Assembly: GCA_015680685.1 (NCBI GenBank)
Contig: MNCI01023788.1
Span: forward strand, 1-64,000
DNA from: Gnetum montanum
Taxonomy: Eukaryota > Streptophyta > Gnetopsida > Gnetales > Gnetaceae
Reading direction: 5' to 3'
Length of the DNA stretch: 64,000 nt
Part shown: piece after piece, positions 1-14,634 of the stretch
Numbering within the stretch: the stretch's first letter is position 1
Layout: each line of letters begins with the position of its first letter
Made by a program: the position numbers and the translations under genes
The notes under the pieces: model-generated
Told to the model about the DNA's origin: nothing
Database searches by the model: none
What the model saw: the letters and a program-made list of their open reading frames with translations, nothing else

Positions 1-311
1 CATTCACCACTGTCAGCCGCGCATCAAGAGAGAAGCCACCGTTCGTCACCTTTTGTCAACCGCAGTTGTCATTGCTGTTTGGGAGAGGAGAGACTTCGGC
101 CACCCTCTGCTGCGTAAGTAAGTTGGTCCGAAAAGGCTGTCAGCTACTCTTATGTTGTCTTTGTGTGTCTGTTGCTGCGTCTCAAGCACCTACTATTTTC
201 TGCCGCCTGCCTGCTCTGTGCCCATGTATGATCACCGATAACGACCGCCGCTGCACGTGTGGCCGCTGTGGTGAGAAAAGGGCAAAAAAATAAAATAAAC
301 CAGCCGCGGCA
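1..311. other. GC-richer flank, no gene recognised
   Basis: This stretch is clearly richer in G and C than the rest of the window. It holds a 75-codon open frame on plus (66-293) with several Cys residues, but I recognise no domain, splice pattern or start context that would support a gene. It ends where plastid ycf2 similarity begins. It could be the edge of a gene or low-copy DNA lying outside the window. Confidence 0.4.
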
Positions 312-2470
312 AGAACTCAATTTGGAGTCATTAGATTTGTATCCACTTTTCTAGGAATATGAGTTGAAGCAATAAAAACAATATTTCTTCAACTAATCAA
401 AATGTTCTCATCACAGCTATCCATATGGTCCAATAGGAGATGAAGCAATGCCTTCTTCTTGTTGAAGATCTCCCTCTTTATGGTAGAAGTGCAATTATTC
501 TGTTCCAATTCATGAATGCTGGGGATCCATATTATGAAAGGTGACATGATTTCTGCCTATTATCAAAGTCCAATGGATTTGGGAGAAAGTTTTACAACTA
601 GCAAAGAACCATTCCAGATTGATTTTAATCAAAGGAACATAAGAGTCTGTTGCTAGACTTTGGACCAAATAGGATCAATTAGTTTCCTTAGGACCTATCA
701 ATAAAATCCCTTTGGAAAGGGATGGCCCTAAGAAAAAAGGAGTTTTTCTAGCTTTAGAATTGATTTTTTGATTAGACTTGGCAATCCTTTGATAAAAAGC
801 AAAGAAGACCCATTTTTCTGCTAAACGAAATGGATTGAACCTGTAATTCACTATATCTTTTTGAAAAATGTCAACTAAATATCATAAATACGTAAGCCCT
901 GGCTCTTCAATGGTTTAATAAACTTTGGAGATAAAATGTTTGTAGGTCAATTTCGATTCAATTCGGGAGAGCTCTTTTTCTGTTCTTAGAAGCAGAAGTA
1001 GATCAAATGTCTCTTTCTTCTTCTCATTATTATTATTATTATTATTAGAATTCGAATTCTTATCATCCTTTGAAGAAGATCTTGATAAAAAGAAAGATGA
1101 AAAATTCAGGGAAGAGTTTCGCTTTTTGATTACAAAGTCAGACATTGTCATAGATTGATTGAATGCATGCGGATTCTTCTTGTGACTTATTAGTATAACA
1201 AAATAAGTCATTCTAAGTCTCAACAACCAATACCATTTCTAGGGGTTTGACAAAAAGCAAACAATTTTCTTTAGAATTCTAAAGGCAAACCAAAAAGTAA
1301 ACTACTCTTCATATTTATGAGCATCCAACTACGTCCAACTCGGTTCATCCATCTTAGCCAAATTAGTAAAATAAACAAAATTTTTTATAATTTTGAGATT
1401 TAGCAAAAACAGAATCATCATCACTAGTAGAACTGCAGATTTGTTTTGCCCAATCTGTTCCAAAAAATCCTTCGGGTACTCACAGCTATTAGAAGTATCA
1501 ATAGCAGCCAAACGTGGACCAGTGCTAGTAGTTCTTTCGAGGATTGGTTTGACCAAGTCCAGTATTACCAAATCAATAGGTTCTGCCCAATCCGGTATTT
1601 CCAAAAAATCCTTCAGGTACTCGTTGTATCTTTTGATTTCCACCCACCACTATCATAACAAAGTTGGATCCGAATGTAGCCCAAACTCAAGAAAATTGAA
1701 CTGTATCAGCAAAGAAATCCAGTGTAAGAAAAAAACGACAAAATATGGAAAAAGAAAAAACATAAGGACAAACCACAAGATAACGATCCAAAAATCCCCA
1801 TCCCTCCTAGCTAATCGCAAAAGTGTCCATATCAACCTTTTTGTGTAGAGTTCATCGAACACAAATTCCTCGAAAGACACCAACCAATGAACCAATTGAT
1901 TTAGAAGCAAGACCCTAAATTGAAGTGAAAGTCGAATCCTTCACCAAATCCATTGGAATTTCGATTGTAGAATTCACCATAATTCATGAGAAAGTACCCG
2001 CAAGATAATCAATTTATACCTAATATCTTGCCAAATAGATACAACTCGGTCATTGCTATATAGCAATATATCCGAAAAGGTATCGAAAAGTGTATCCCCA
2101 AAGTATTTCCACCATACAGAACTCAAAAACCATGGCATATATGTTTGGAGCAAAATCCATTTGGAAAAATGAGTATTGATCCTATACATCTCTTGTTTCT
2201 TAGCAAGTTCTTGGACAAAATGCGATGAATGAAATGAGCAAATTTGTCACTTATCTTTCCATAAATTCCAAAGCTTATTTATTGTTTCATTTTCTTTTAT
2301 GTTTTGAACATTCTCGGTTGAACTAAATTTGTCAAACACATCTGGAATCCGATGAAGCATTTTCAGGTTCTTATTCGGACAGATTTCCGAAAGTAAATAA
2401 TCTTGATAAGATTGAGCTTGAATCAAATTCAAGGTTGAACTTACATTTTTCAGATACTGCATGATTGAAA
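312..2470 (-). pseudogene. ycf2: Plastid ycf2 fragment, broken
   Basis: Ycf2 is a large plastid protein with an AAA-type ATPase region; a complex with FtsHi proteins acting in plastid protein import has been described. Successive minus-strand frames read as the middle of Ycf2: a segment with MYRINTHFSKW and QTYMPWF at about 2190-2090, a membrane-rich segment at about 1900-1660, a segment with LKDFLEIPDWAEP near 1600, an Asn run from an (ATT)n tract at about 1028-1047, and near the left end STHIPRKVD, which in Ycf2 lies within the ATPase region. The reading frame is interrupted by stops and frame changes, for example a stop at about 2246. Both the N-terminal half and the C-terminus are absent. 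Confidence 0.85.
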
Positions 2471-2545
2471 TTTGAGAGAATGTACTTGGCTATCCTTCAA
2501 GCCTGAGTATCGAAGAAATTGATTATTCCGGATGATCTTTCTCTA

Positions 2546-2619
2546 GCATCCATGGCTGAATGGTTAAAGCATCCAACTCATAATTGGCGAACTCGCAAGT
2601 TCAATTCCTATTGGATGCA
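2546..2619 (+). tRNA. trnI-CAU: Plastid-derived trnI-CAU copy
   Basis: The 74-base sequence folds as a tRNA: acceptor strands GCATCCA and TGGATGC pair fully, the anticodon arm CCAA/TTGG frames the loop CTCATAA, and the anticodon CAT is at 2579-2581. In plastids this tRNA has its anticodon C modified to lysidine and reads AUA isoleucine. As a nuclear copy it is probably inert, although its structure is largely intact. Its strand is opposite to the ycf2 fragment, as in plastid genomes. Confidence 0.85.
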
Positions 2620-2815
2620 CACAAAATTCACATATCTAATGTCTCCAAATCCTTCTTGGAGAGGTCTATATCCCAATTACAATAGTACACGCTTCCATAT
2701 CATCATATAACATAGATACAAACAAAGCTAAACAAACAAAGAAAAGGGACCAAACCCCTCTAAGTAAGGAGAGGTTTGGTATTATTAAATTGAAAATGTT
2801 CAAAAAGCATCACAA

Positions 2816-4850
<2,035 letters not shown>

Positions 4851-7619
4851 CAGTTGAGGTGGCTACAGTTGTCTTGCTATTATTGTAACTTCAAGTAGGA
4901 CGCAAAAAGCATCCATCAGTGCTTTCATTTTCTCCTTCTTCTAGGATCATGCATCGTCCATTCAACTTTGCCAATGTGGGTTGGAACATGCACATCCTAG
5001 GAACACCAGATTGCTAGAAATAACTCCTTTACATTAATGAACCAGGCAATAAACTATTTGCATTCAATGTTGAACACCCTAACTATGTCCTTAACCTCCT
5101 AGTGGTCATTCACCTATTTGGCTAGGTTCTCAGCAATTGATTGTTGGTCTCTAAATTGTGCTTTGAGAACTTCGATTTTAGCATTTAATGTCTCAAGCTT
5201 TTTCTTGGTGCCTTTGTAGTGCATGAACTCTGCCTCGTATAACAGATATGAGCTAGCCACCTACTTCTCCAACTTTGACTATGTTCGTTCGATAGTCAGC
5301 ATTACTAGGTTTGCATATCGAAGATTAGTCAACTTCATAAATTCTATCATTTCTTTGATTTACAACTCCTTTAAGCAGATCTCTATTTTGTTGTAGGAAT
5401 TAACCCCATCAACAATGGGTTGCCAGACTTCTCTCCCTTATTGGAGCTATTGGAAGGCTTCATTCATTTTTTCCTTCATCATCTGAATGTGTTTTCCCTT
5501 AAATTCCTTCTGCAAGCCAACTTAGTCTTTGTAGTGAATCTTCATTTATTCAAACTTGAGGGTCTCATTCTTCTAGGTGGCGATCTTGATGGCAGACTTT
5601 TGGCACAAGGCATGCACTTCCTCCATTGATAGATTTTGATTTTCTATCATTAATCTCCTCAATTTAGTATTCACATTAGCAAGTTACTCCTATTGTTGAT
5701 GAATAAATTATTGTATTTGATCTTTTTGAGCATCAACATTGTGTAGGAAATTATTCTATGTGATCAGGGTCTCGTTCTCCTGGTGCATCTGTGTCAAGTC
5801 CTTTTGAATTGAATACATTTTTACTTCAACTATGGACTTGTTGAAGATGGCCATTACTGCCTCCTCCTCGACCTTCTGGAATTGTTCTTGAAGCTATTTG
5901 AAAGCTTTGTCCATTATTACTATTATGCTAAGGATCACAAGATCAACAAGTTAGGCATGTAATTTGACAACCTCAATGACCAAGCATTGATTTCGTTCTT
6001 GAGCTATTTGGAGTTGCCCCTCCAAAATGATGCATTTTCTTCTTGCATTCAGCAGCTCTAACTAGGTTCTAGTGATGTCTTCCAAAACATTGAAGATATT
6101 CAAAATTGGTTGCTTGGTTCCCACTAATCATTCCAATAACTCTTCATGCTGGGTTGTGTTTAACTTTCTACTGACTATACCTGTAGACATCTGCATGTCT
6201 TGAAGTGCAGATATGTTTGGTAAAAATGCTGTAGGTGCATTTAATGCTTTAGTGATACAGTCAGCAACAACTTTAGCTATTATTTCCTACCCTTAGTATT
6301 GCATTACCAAAAAATTTTCCCCTTCGCCTTCCTCTAAATGCATCGTGAAAGTGGCAGCATTCCCAGAGATTTATAGGAATAAATGTTGTTGTGATAAAGG
6401 CACTGTCACCTCTTGAGCATTGGGATTTGACCTTGTAGACAATTGCATTTGTTGGGTAGAGAAAATTGGAGCACCCATCTCCATTTGGCTAATTGTTCTG
6501 GCCACCTCATTAAGGTGACTCATTTCTGGTTGGTATATAGATGAATTTGCTCCACTTGTTTTTGCACATTGCTCTTGTTCACTCAAGAGTTGCTCATAGA
6601 TGTTACACAAACACTCAATGCCTATGTGGGGCTCTAGTGTTGTTTCTTGAGTGGGTGGTCTTGGTAGATGCTCCTCTTCTTGGGTCATTGTTGGCACCTT
6701 CTCTTTCATGATCTTGGACCATGAGGCCAAGGGGGTATAACTGAGTGTATTATTGGAGTAACAAACAATTTATACCCTTTTGTAGAGTCTTTAGATGAGG
6801 CATGGAAAGGGCAAGGTTTTCCTTCCACATTCATTTTCTTTGAAATGCTTCTTAATCTTCAAGTAGAGTAGTTGTGGAAGGTTTACGGGAAATTTTTGCT
6901 TAGAGTGGTGCATGCTTGGGCAAAGAATGTAGTCACCTTACTTGGCCTCACCTTTGGATTGAGGTGATAGGCTAATATTTTAAAATAAATGCACTCCACC
7001 AGAGTGAGCATGCCATACTCCTTACAGTCAACCCTGTAGCATTGTTGGGTCCACTCCTTCTTAGCCTTAGGATCACCTTGTGTTGGTAGTTTCACCAGCT
7101 ATGTTCTACTATCAGATAATCCAATACTTGAATATCCTTAATTTTGATAGTGGACCCCAACCTGCTATTGCTCCAGACGAGATATGTCTCTCTCATGTAC
7201 CACTTCCCACTAGATGTGATTATTAGCCACATGGGAGAGGTTTGCTATTGAGTCTTGACATCTGCTGGAGCTTTCTCAAGGAATGACCCAAATTTGATCT
7301 TCTGAAGGACTGATCGTTGAATTTCTTGGGACCTGATGATGTCAAGGTAGGCTTGAGTCAAAGTGACCTCAAGCCTTGGCATGGGTCTAGATACTTCTTC
7401 TCCCTATGATTGTTCTGTAGACACTTCTTCTTTTGGAATCTGTTAGATAGATTTTACTTCAAGCTCCTCACGAAGAGGTCCCATTACATGGGTTACCTTC
7501 AGTGGTTCTTGGACTTGTTCCTATTGGCCCCTTTTGGTTCTAGGCTATTTCTCTCATGGTTGAGAGGGTTCTCCATCCTGCGGGTGTTTCTATTTTGGTG
7601 CAATCTATAATCACAATGA

Positions 7620-8340
7620 GATGATGGATTAGTAATCATTTTGTAACTTAAAGTAATTGGGATACCTTTATCTCCTAAGAATAGTTACACTTTGGCTAAG
7701 TTGTGATTATAATTGATTTAAGTACTCCAATTATTTTTTGTTTATGTATTATCATTAATAAATCATCCTAGAGGTTGTTGGAAGATTTAACTCTTGAAAA
7801 AATTAATGTTTGTATATTGTTAAGTTTACTAACCCTTTGGGGGAGTTAGAAAAATTTTCATAAAATTTTATTGGAAACCTTAAGGTTTACAGTACACACG
7901 ATTAAGATCTTACCTTTAGTAAGTGTAGGGTCAAAGAATGGAGTGATTTGGACAAATGGTTAGGAAGTTAAGGGCTCTGGAAGGTTTTGGGCTCTAAAAA
8001 ATTACAAAAACTCCTTGTGTGGTATGAGCAAATGATAAAAAATTTCTAAATGCATGACAATATATATAGTATTCTTACACTATGTCGACAAGGCCTCATT
8101 GATGAGGGAGGCTGCATCATCAAGGCCTCAATGATGTAGCCTTTCACCACCATAGATGACTATTGACTTTGGTCAGACTTGCAAAATACAAGGAATTTTT
8201 GAATGAAATTAGGATCAAGTGAAAGCTCAAAAGTCCATGAAGAATATGAAAACATGCAAAGAGGATGTTGAAGCTCATAAATTTGGAAAAATGAAGAAGA
8301 ATTGATTTTGGGGATGAATGAAATAAAAGGTTAAGGAGCA
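7620..8340 (-). mobile_element. LTR-like block (copy D) with U3 repeats and TATA box
   Basis: On minus, short repeats around CAATGAGGCCTTG (about 8145-8085) precede a TATA-like ACTATATATATTG (about 8070-8055). Downstream come a GTTTTTGTAATTTTTTAGAGCCC stretch (given in parts: GTTTTTGTAA, then TTTTTTAGAGCCC) similar in layout to copies A and C, and an AATAAAA signal. The U3 repeat resembles those of copies A to C, but the R/U5 part differs and lacks the tripled TGGTAATCC motif, so this is a related but distinct LTR. It lies between the integrase at 9.7 kb and the coiled-coil ORF, so it may be the 3' LTR of the polyprotein element or the 5' LTR of the coiled-coil element. Confidence 0.45.
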
Positions 8341-9720
8341 TTGAGCAGAATACTTAATGGAATATGTGAAAGATAAGATTGTAACAATGTTAAAGGTAAG
8401 GAACCTTAACTAACCAAACCAAAAGCTATGCAAGTGGATCCTTCCCATAGCAAGCTCATGCCCTTTGTGATTTTGCATAATCTCAACTGAAGAGTCCATG
8501 GGCCCGAAATTCAATTTAATGATTATGAAAAGTTAAGGACCAATAAAAAAGAATCCATTTAAGAATTCCAACACATCAAACCAAGACATAGAGCATAACA
8601 TAGAACATGGAAATGAGGTGAGTTATGGTAGTATGGATGAATGATAGATAAGGTGGAATGGAGTTCCAAATTGAGGTTATAAGAAGTTCCTTATGGAATT
8701 TGTGTTTAAAATGCCAAGAAGATCCATCCTTAGTCTAGACCAAAACCATATGCTTTTAGTGACTTTGCATTTCCACTCTAAGACCGATCCACCCACATGA
8801 GACACAAGAGTGATTTCAAAAACCAACCATTTTTCCATAAGAAGAAGAAAAGAAAGAAGTAGGAAGTGAAAGAGGGCTATAGCTAGAGAAGACTTTTAGG
8901 CATAGGTGGCTATCTTTCTAGTCACATAACCAGTGCTTATAGGTTGTTTATTTGTCCAAGGAGTGTGCTTTGAATTCCCATTTTTTATTTTGAAATGGAA
9001 ATCATACTATGTAAGGACTTATTTGTGTCTATGGTATGTGCTTTGAATTTCCATTTTTTTTTTCTATTTTTTAAAAAATTTTGGATGGGAACCATACCAT
9101 GCAAAGACTTATTTGACTTCCTATTAGTGGTTGTATGGAATGGTAAGAAGTCCATGAAAATCACTCAAGCACTCAAGCAAGTAGAAGAGTACAAAGTGTA
9201 TTGAGTTTCCTTAAATTCACACCCTTTACAAACCTTTGAATCTTTCTTAATTTTGGAACTACCAAGGTCACCAAATTGATTAAAAGTTTCTTTAATGAAA
9301 GGGACCTTAAATTCCCAAAAGAAGGAAAGCCATAGAGTTTATTGGATGGGTGGATGATGTGGACTCATTGCCTATTCCATGAAACATAAACCATGCCAAA
9401 GTCATTAGACATTAGAATTCAAAAATAGAAACTAGACATCGACAATCACAACATTAATTACAGACCATCATTAGTAAATGGTCATGGTGGCACTATGTCT
9501 TATGACAATAAAGTAATTTTATTAGTCAAAATGAGAAAATATCACACTTGAACAAAACAAAACAAAGTAAAATATACAAGAAATTGTAAAATAATTAAGA
9601 AAGGTTCAAAGATACAAATGATGGTATAAAATTAGAAAAATCTGAATATCCAAAAATTTGTAAAATAAATAATTCACAAAATAAAAAAATGTGGAAAAAA
9701 AGTAGAAAAATTGAGAAGCC
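8341..9720. other. Non-coding stretch, possibly U3 of copy D
   Basis: No coding similarity is visible on either strand. A purine run GTCATGGGGGAGATGG on minus just after the integrase end (about 9765-9750) looks like a polypurine tract, so the DNA from there to copy D could be a long U3. It contains two imperfect copies of a segment reading GTAAGGACTTATTTG / GCAAAGACTTATTTG near 9010 and 9100. Confidence 0.35.
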
Positions 9721-10960
9721 TTATGGATAGTTAGCATGAATGACCATCTCCCCCATGACTAAGTTAGAAGAAGGAGATCCAAAAAGTTCATTCGCTGAGG
9801 TAGTAGTTGCACTAGCTTGTCTTGGTACGAGGAAAGGCTTTACTTGTTGGATGTTGACTAACTGCTTTTTATTTGGGCTATCATGTTTGTATATTATCAT
9901 GGCCCTAGAGGAAAGGTTTTGGTGAATTATATAAGGTCCCTCCCACAATGTTTGAAATCTTGCCTTTTTGGGGTACATGTGTAGGGTTCCAGTAGAGGAC
10001 CTTATCTCTTGGTTGAAACTTTACCTTTCATATTCTAAGGTCATGACATTGCTTGCTGAATGCCTTATGCACCTTATTTAAAGATAAGGCCACTAATTGA
10101 TTTTCATCTAGTGCATTTAGGGTGATTAATTTTTCTTTTTGTGGTAGACTTAGGTCAAGCTTCAGATCATAGGTTGTTAAGAATGTACAAAGCTTGGATT
10201 GGATTGGGAGTGTTGGAAGTTTTCTGTACACTAAATCATAGGGAGAACAGTCAATAGGAAGTTTTCATGTTAAATGATAAGCCCAAAGGGAATTGTTAAG
10301 TTTTTCACTCTAATCTTTCCTATATTCGCTAATGGTCTACGTTAATATTTTTGTGATCTCCTAGTTGGTTACCTCTGCTTGATTGTTGGCTTGGGGGTGG
10401 TAAGGTGTTGTTAATTTATGTTCAACCCCTAAGCATTGCATTAATTTTCTAAAAGTGGGACCTTTGAAATGAGTTTCATTATCAGAAATTAGTGAATGTG
10501 GCATCCCAAACCTGTTTATAATATTTTGTTGTATAAATTTAGCAGTAGTGGATGATGTACAATCAGTAACAGCTGCTACTTTTGCCATCTTCTGTAGTAG
10601 TCAACTACTACTATAATATATGCCTTTTCATTGGACATGGGTGTGATGGGACCCATGAAGTCAATGCCCCATATGTCAAAAGGTTCTAGTGGTTGAATCC
10701 ACTATTAAGGATTTTCCATGTGAATGGTCATCCACCCATCTTGTTGACAATGTTCATAAGACTTAACGAACTAGTGGGAATTCCTAAAGATTGTAGGCCA
10801 ATAGTATCTTACCATTAGGATTTTTATGGCCATGCATTGACCTGCATAGTGGCCTTCGCAAGGTCCTTCATGAGCATCTTGGAGAATGTGTAGTTAATCT
10901 TCGTCAGGGACATACCCATGAATCAGGCCATTGACACACACCTTGTAGAGGTGTCCATTG
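9721..10960 (-). pseudogene. Integrase of the Athila/Tat-like element
   Basis: The integrase inserts the cDNA into the genome. Visible on minus are an HHCC zinc finger (HEGPCEGHYAGQC, then CQQDG) at about 10900-10740, the first catalytic Asp in GIDFMGPI at about 10670-10645, the second in LISDNETHFKG at about 10500-10460, and the Glu in NNQAEV near 10370. A C-terminal segment with FQTLWEGPYII follows at about 9970-9721. Stop codons and frame changes break it into pieces, and no intact start exists. Confidence 0.85.
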
Positions 10961-11249
10961 ATTTCAATGAAATATTTCGCCAAATGAAGAAATTGTTTCT
11001 TCTGTCTAAAGTCAAGATCTTATGGCATCTCCTGAGTGAGAAGATAAGTGAGGATGCCATTGTACCATATTGTTTTTGTGGACATTTATTTAGTTATTTC
11101 TCTTATAAAGAGGAGTTCATTTGGAAACTAATCAAAGAGTGGGCTCTCCTCTTTATTATCCTATCTTAAGCAAGAGAGGTGGTCAACAATCACATTCTTA
11201 ATCCCTTTCCATCTACCATTGTGAGATCGAATTCCTACAAGATCACAAG

Positions 11250-12381
11250 CCACTATATGACATAAGGGCTTACCATTGGCTTATTCATGAGAAAGCAGAT
11301 TGCACTATGGTCCGTATGCACAAATACTTTGTAATCAAGCACATAGTACCTAAAATTTTTAAGAGTGTACACCACTACCATTAGTTCCTTTTCTATTATG
11401 GTGTAATTTAACTATGCTTCCACAATGCTTTGGCTTGCACAATGGATATAGTATGTATGTTTCTTATCATTCATCTATGTGAGCATTGCTCCCAAGGCAT
11501 AGATAGATGCATCTGTCATAATGTGGAAGGGTCTGAACTAGTTTGGTGCTCATAGGATTGGTGTTTCTATGAGTTTCTCTTTTAACTGTTGGAATTAAGA
11601 TGCATCTTTCTTTGTAAGTTCTACCAATGACTTTGTGATCTTAAATAAATTCTCTATGAATCATTGATAGTAGCTAGTGTGTCCAAGGAATGACCAAACA
11701 TTTTTAATAGTCTCTGGTTTGTGTGTTATTTCTTGGATGACCCTTATCTTTTTTGGGTCTACCTCAATCCATTTTTGAGAAATTCGGTGCACTAGCATAA
11801 TGCTTTCTTGGACCATGAGATAGCTCTTTTACTAGTTGAGCCAAAAGTTTATTTTAACAAATCTCTTTAATACTTGGTCTACGAAATCTAAGGCTTCCTC
11901 AAATGTAGCTCCATAGGTGGAAAATTCATCCATGAAGACTTCTACACCACTATCAATTTACTGTTGGAAAATACTAAGGACCAAGCATTGAAATGTTGTA
12001 GGGGCATTGCACAGATCAAATGGCATCTTACAATATGCAAAAGTCCCTGAGGAACTCGTGAATGTTATCTTGACCTAATCATCTACGTAATTTGGATTTG
12101 GTTATAGCCACTATAACCATCCAAGAAGCTATAAAAACATGCCTAGATATGGTGTACAATACTTGATCCATAAATGGAAATGGAAAATGATCTTTAAATG
12201 TTGCCATATTTAATAGCCTAAAGTTGATGCAAACCTGCCATTTTCCACCTTTCTTTAGTACAATTATGAGTGGGCTAACCCACTCACTATCTGCGATTGG
12301 ATAGATGAACCTTGCCTTGAGGAGTTGTTCAATTTCCTCTTTGATGATCTAATTCAATTTGGGGTTTAGTCACCTTTGTGG
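11250..12381 (-). pseudogene. Reverse transcriptase - RNase H of the Athila/Tat-like element
   Basis: RT would copy the element RNA and RNase H would remove the RNA strand. On minus the frame passes through SGTFAYCKMPFDLCNAPTTF and the palm motif VFMDEFSTYG (MDEF codons at 11922-11933), where active relatives have MDD, so the second catalytic Asp is changed to Glu. RNase H shows the DAS motif in FHIMTDASIYALGA, the segment NYTIIEKELMVVVYTLKNFR and the late motif VFVHTDH. Stops interrupt the frame several times and the N-terminal edge meets the N run. Confidence 0.85.
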
Positions 12382-12430
12382 NNNNNNNNNNNNNNNNNNN
12401 NNNNNNNNNNNNNNNNNNNNNNNNNNNNNN
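12382..12430. other. Assembly gap (49 N)
   Basis: Undetermined bases lie inside the RT N-terminal region of the gypsy element. Reading on both sides continues in the same domain, so the gap probably hides only a short RT segment. Confidence 0.99.
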
Positions 12431-12959
12431 TTGACCATTTGTTAATCACCTTCAACAATTTTTCTTTTTTTTCGGGAACAAGTTTGACATTAATTATGAT
12501 TTGGTTACCATTATTTAAAAATGCATATTCCATACTGATCAGTAAATTTTTTAGCTCTAGAGGCTTCTACTTCAAGTTATCAGGGATTTCTAACTCTTCC
12601 CAATAGGTATCATCATCTTCGTCAGAGAGTTGGAAATGAACTTATTTAATTTTGTTCATGCCTTTAACATAAGCACATGTTAGGCTCTCAGTTGGTTCCA
12701 TGCATAATGTGCTACTATCTAAGTTAGCTATCAACCACTAGGTACCCTCCTATTTTGTGACTGCTATGTATAGACCTTTGAATATTAATTTCTTGTGCAC
12801 ACTAATTGCATGCTTTAATGTATGTACTCTTAATGGATGAAATATTTTGCATACAATTACACCCATTATCGCTGTATGCAATGCATGGACTGTGCTTCTT
12901 CTCTATCTTTCCCAATTTATTTTCTTTGTATATTTCTAGAGATAGGTCCCTTATACCCA

Positions 12960-13262
12960 TACACATGTTGAATGTGCTTAACTAAGCCCTTCCCATAATG
13001 ATGGGAAAGTCACTTTTGTAGTTTTCAACCTTGATCATTGAAAAATCAATAGGATAGGACCACCCACAAACTATGGTTAAAATGTCCTCTACTATTCCTA
13101 GAGGGACAATAATTGACTGATTTTGCAACTCTAGATAGATGTTTCTCTTCTTGATAGGTGGTAGGTTCTAGGCCTTGTACATGTCATGGGAGATAAGATT
13201 AACTCCAGAACCAAAGTCAAAAAGTGCCTTGCATGGCTCATGTCTAGCAATCTACTTATGTT
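12960..13262 (-). pseudogene. Retropepsin domain of the Athila/Tat-like element
   Basis: This aspartic protease domain would cleave the Gag-Pol polyprotein. The minus frame reads LFDFGSGVNLIS, where plant gypsy proteases have D(T/L)G(A/S)S. The motif is at about 13204-13218, and its catalytic Asp is preserved. The domain continues through QNQSIIVPLGIVEDIL to FPIIMGRA, the usual flap and ILGRPFL-like motif. An in-frame TAG follows MYKA, and another follows GRA. Confidence 0.75.
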
Positions 13263-13451
13263 TTAAAAACAAAAAGAACTACCACGTTCAAGCCACAATG
13301 AAAGAAGGTCAATGCTAATGGAGTTACTATACACGAATGTTGTAGGTCCAATGACTATTGTTTTAAAATTGGAGATAAATTATGTTTGATAATAGTTTAT
13401 GATTTTTTATATTTTATACCTGCACATATATTTTACATGCTAAAGATTAAG

Positions 13452-14631
13452 CTTTTGGAACTTTTCAAACATCAAAGAAGTTACTGGAAAATAGAATTAG
13501 CTTTGAAATATAAAGCATTTGAAGTAATAGAGGGAGTGATTTTATGAATAATAAGTTTGATGAATTTTACAAATGTTATGGTATTGGTAAGTAAACTACT
13601 TATAACTATGAACCTTAAAGTAATGGAATTTGTCAAAGAAAAATTAATACCTTGTAAGAAATGAGTAGGTGTCTTTTGAAACATGCTAATATTTCTTATT
13701 TATTTTAGAGTAAAGTTGTAGCCATATTCACCTACATTTTGAATAGGCGAATTGCTTTCCCAAATGATGCTAAAACCCCCTATAAACTCTTGTATGGAGA
13801 AATTCCTAATTTGTATCACCTTAGAATTTTTTTATTATGCATGTTATGTAAAGATCCCAAATACACTTATGAGAAAATTGAATCATAGAGGTAGGAAGTG
13901 TTTCTATTTTGGTTATGATGTAAGATATAATGGATACAAATGGTTTGACCAAGTTGAAAAATAATAGTATTCTTTAAGAAGAGTAATATTTGATAAGTAA
14001 ACCTTAGGGTTTAACCTCTATAGCTAAGAAGAGAAAATCCAAGAGAAGATTTAAGATAACAACAACCTTCATTAATTTCAAGGATTGAAAGGAATCATCC
14101 TCCTTCACAATTGTTGAATACGAACTTTAGAAAGAAATTCACAAGAAGTTAAGCTATAGCTGATATAGCTTATGTAGGGATTCATCATGAGCCATTAAAT
14201 ATTCACTAAGATCTACAAAATTAGGTATGGAAGAGTGTTATAAAGAAAGAAAATGATGTCATAACTAAAAATAACACTTGGTCTTTGATAGATATACCTA
14301 AATAAATAAAAGTAATTGATACTAAATGGATATTTAACACTAAATTTGATGAAAATTTTTTTTATTCATAAAGAAAGGTTGGTTTCAATTGTTTTAAGTA
14401 AAGCAAGCACATAGGTTATGAGGATATTTTTGTTACTATTGCTAGGTTTGAAACCATTAAGTTAAGGAATTTAATTGTTGCTCATATCAATGTAAAATTA
14501 TTTCAAATGGATGTGCATTCTACATTTTTGAATGAAATAGTTGAAAATAAGGTATACATCAAGTATTTGAAGTTCAAGGATAAGAAGACAAGATTTTCAA
14601 GTTGCACAAAGCCCTCTATGGTCTTAAGAAA
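13452..14631 (+). pseudogene. Ty1/copia integrase - RT, upstream half
   Basis: This is the first half of a copia pol interrupted by a later insertion. The plus strand reads the integrase C-terminal part: LLENRISFEI, NNKFDEFYK, then TYILNRIAFPNDAKTPYKLLYGEIPNLYHLRIF and the NHRGRKCFYFGYD segment (13690-13970). After a linker, RT starts with NTWSLIDIPK and DTKWIFNTKFDEN (about 14275-14360). It continues through KLFQMDVHSTFLNEIVENKVYIK and breaks after HKALYGLK at the insertion point. Stops and small indels are frequent. No copia gag or 5' LTR is visible upstream. Confidence 0.85.
14626..14631. repeat. Target-site duplication AAGAAA, left
   Basis: AAGAAA follows the copia RT codons GGTCTT, directly before the left LTR. 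The same six bases begin the resumed copia sequence on the other side, where AAGAAACTACC is read. A five-base version is equally possible. Confidence 0.65.
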
Positions 14632-14634
14632 TTT

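Larger units (their letters stand above)
9721..13400 (-). mobile_element. Ty3/gypsy polyprotein (Athila/Tat-like), degraded
   Basis: Domains follow in the gypsy order PR - RT - RNaseH - integrase on minus. The wording of the protease (LFDFGSGVNLIS, GIVEDIL) and RT (VFMDEFSTYG, then LGH- and RFI-like motifs) fits the plant Athila/Tat branch. No gag is visible before the protease; similarity stops near 13400, just before a plus-strand copia remnant starts, so the 5' part is missing. Numerous in-frame TAG and TAA codons replace expected Gln or Trp. A 49-base assembly gap lies in the RT N-terminal part. The element cannot be active. Confidence 0.85.

Noticed and set aside
915-1226. Asn-rich 103-codon frame
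   Set aside because: It is part of the ycf2 fragment, and the Asn run comes from an (ATT)n tract.
2546-2619. Functional nuclear tRNA gene
   Set aside because: The anticodon is CAT in a plastid trnI context within plastid DNA, with no independent nuclear tRNA features.
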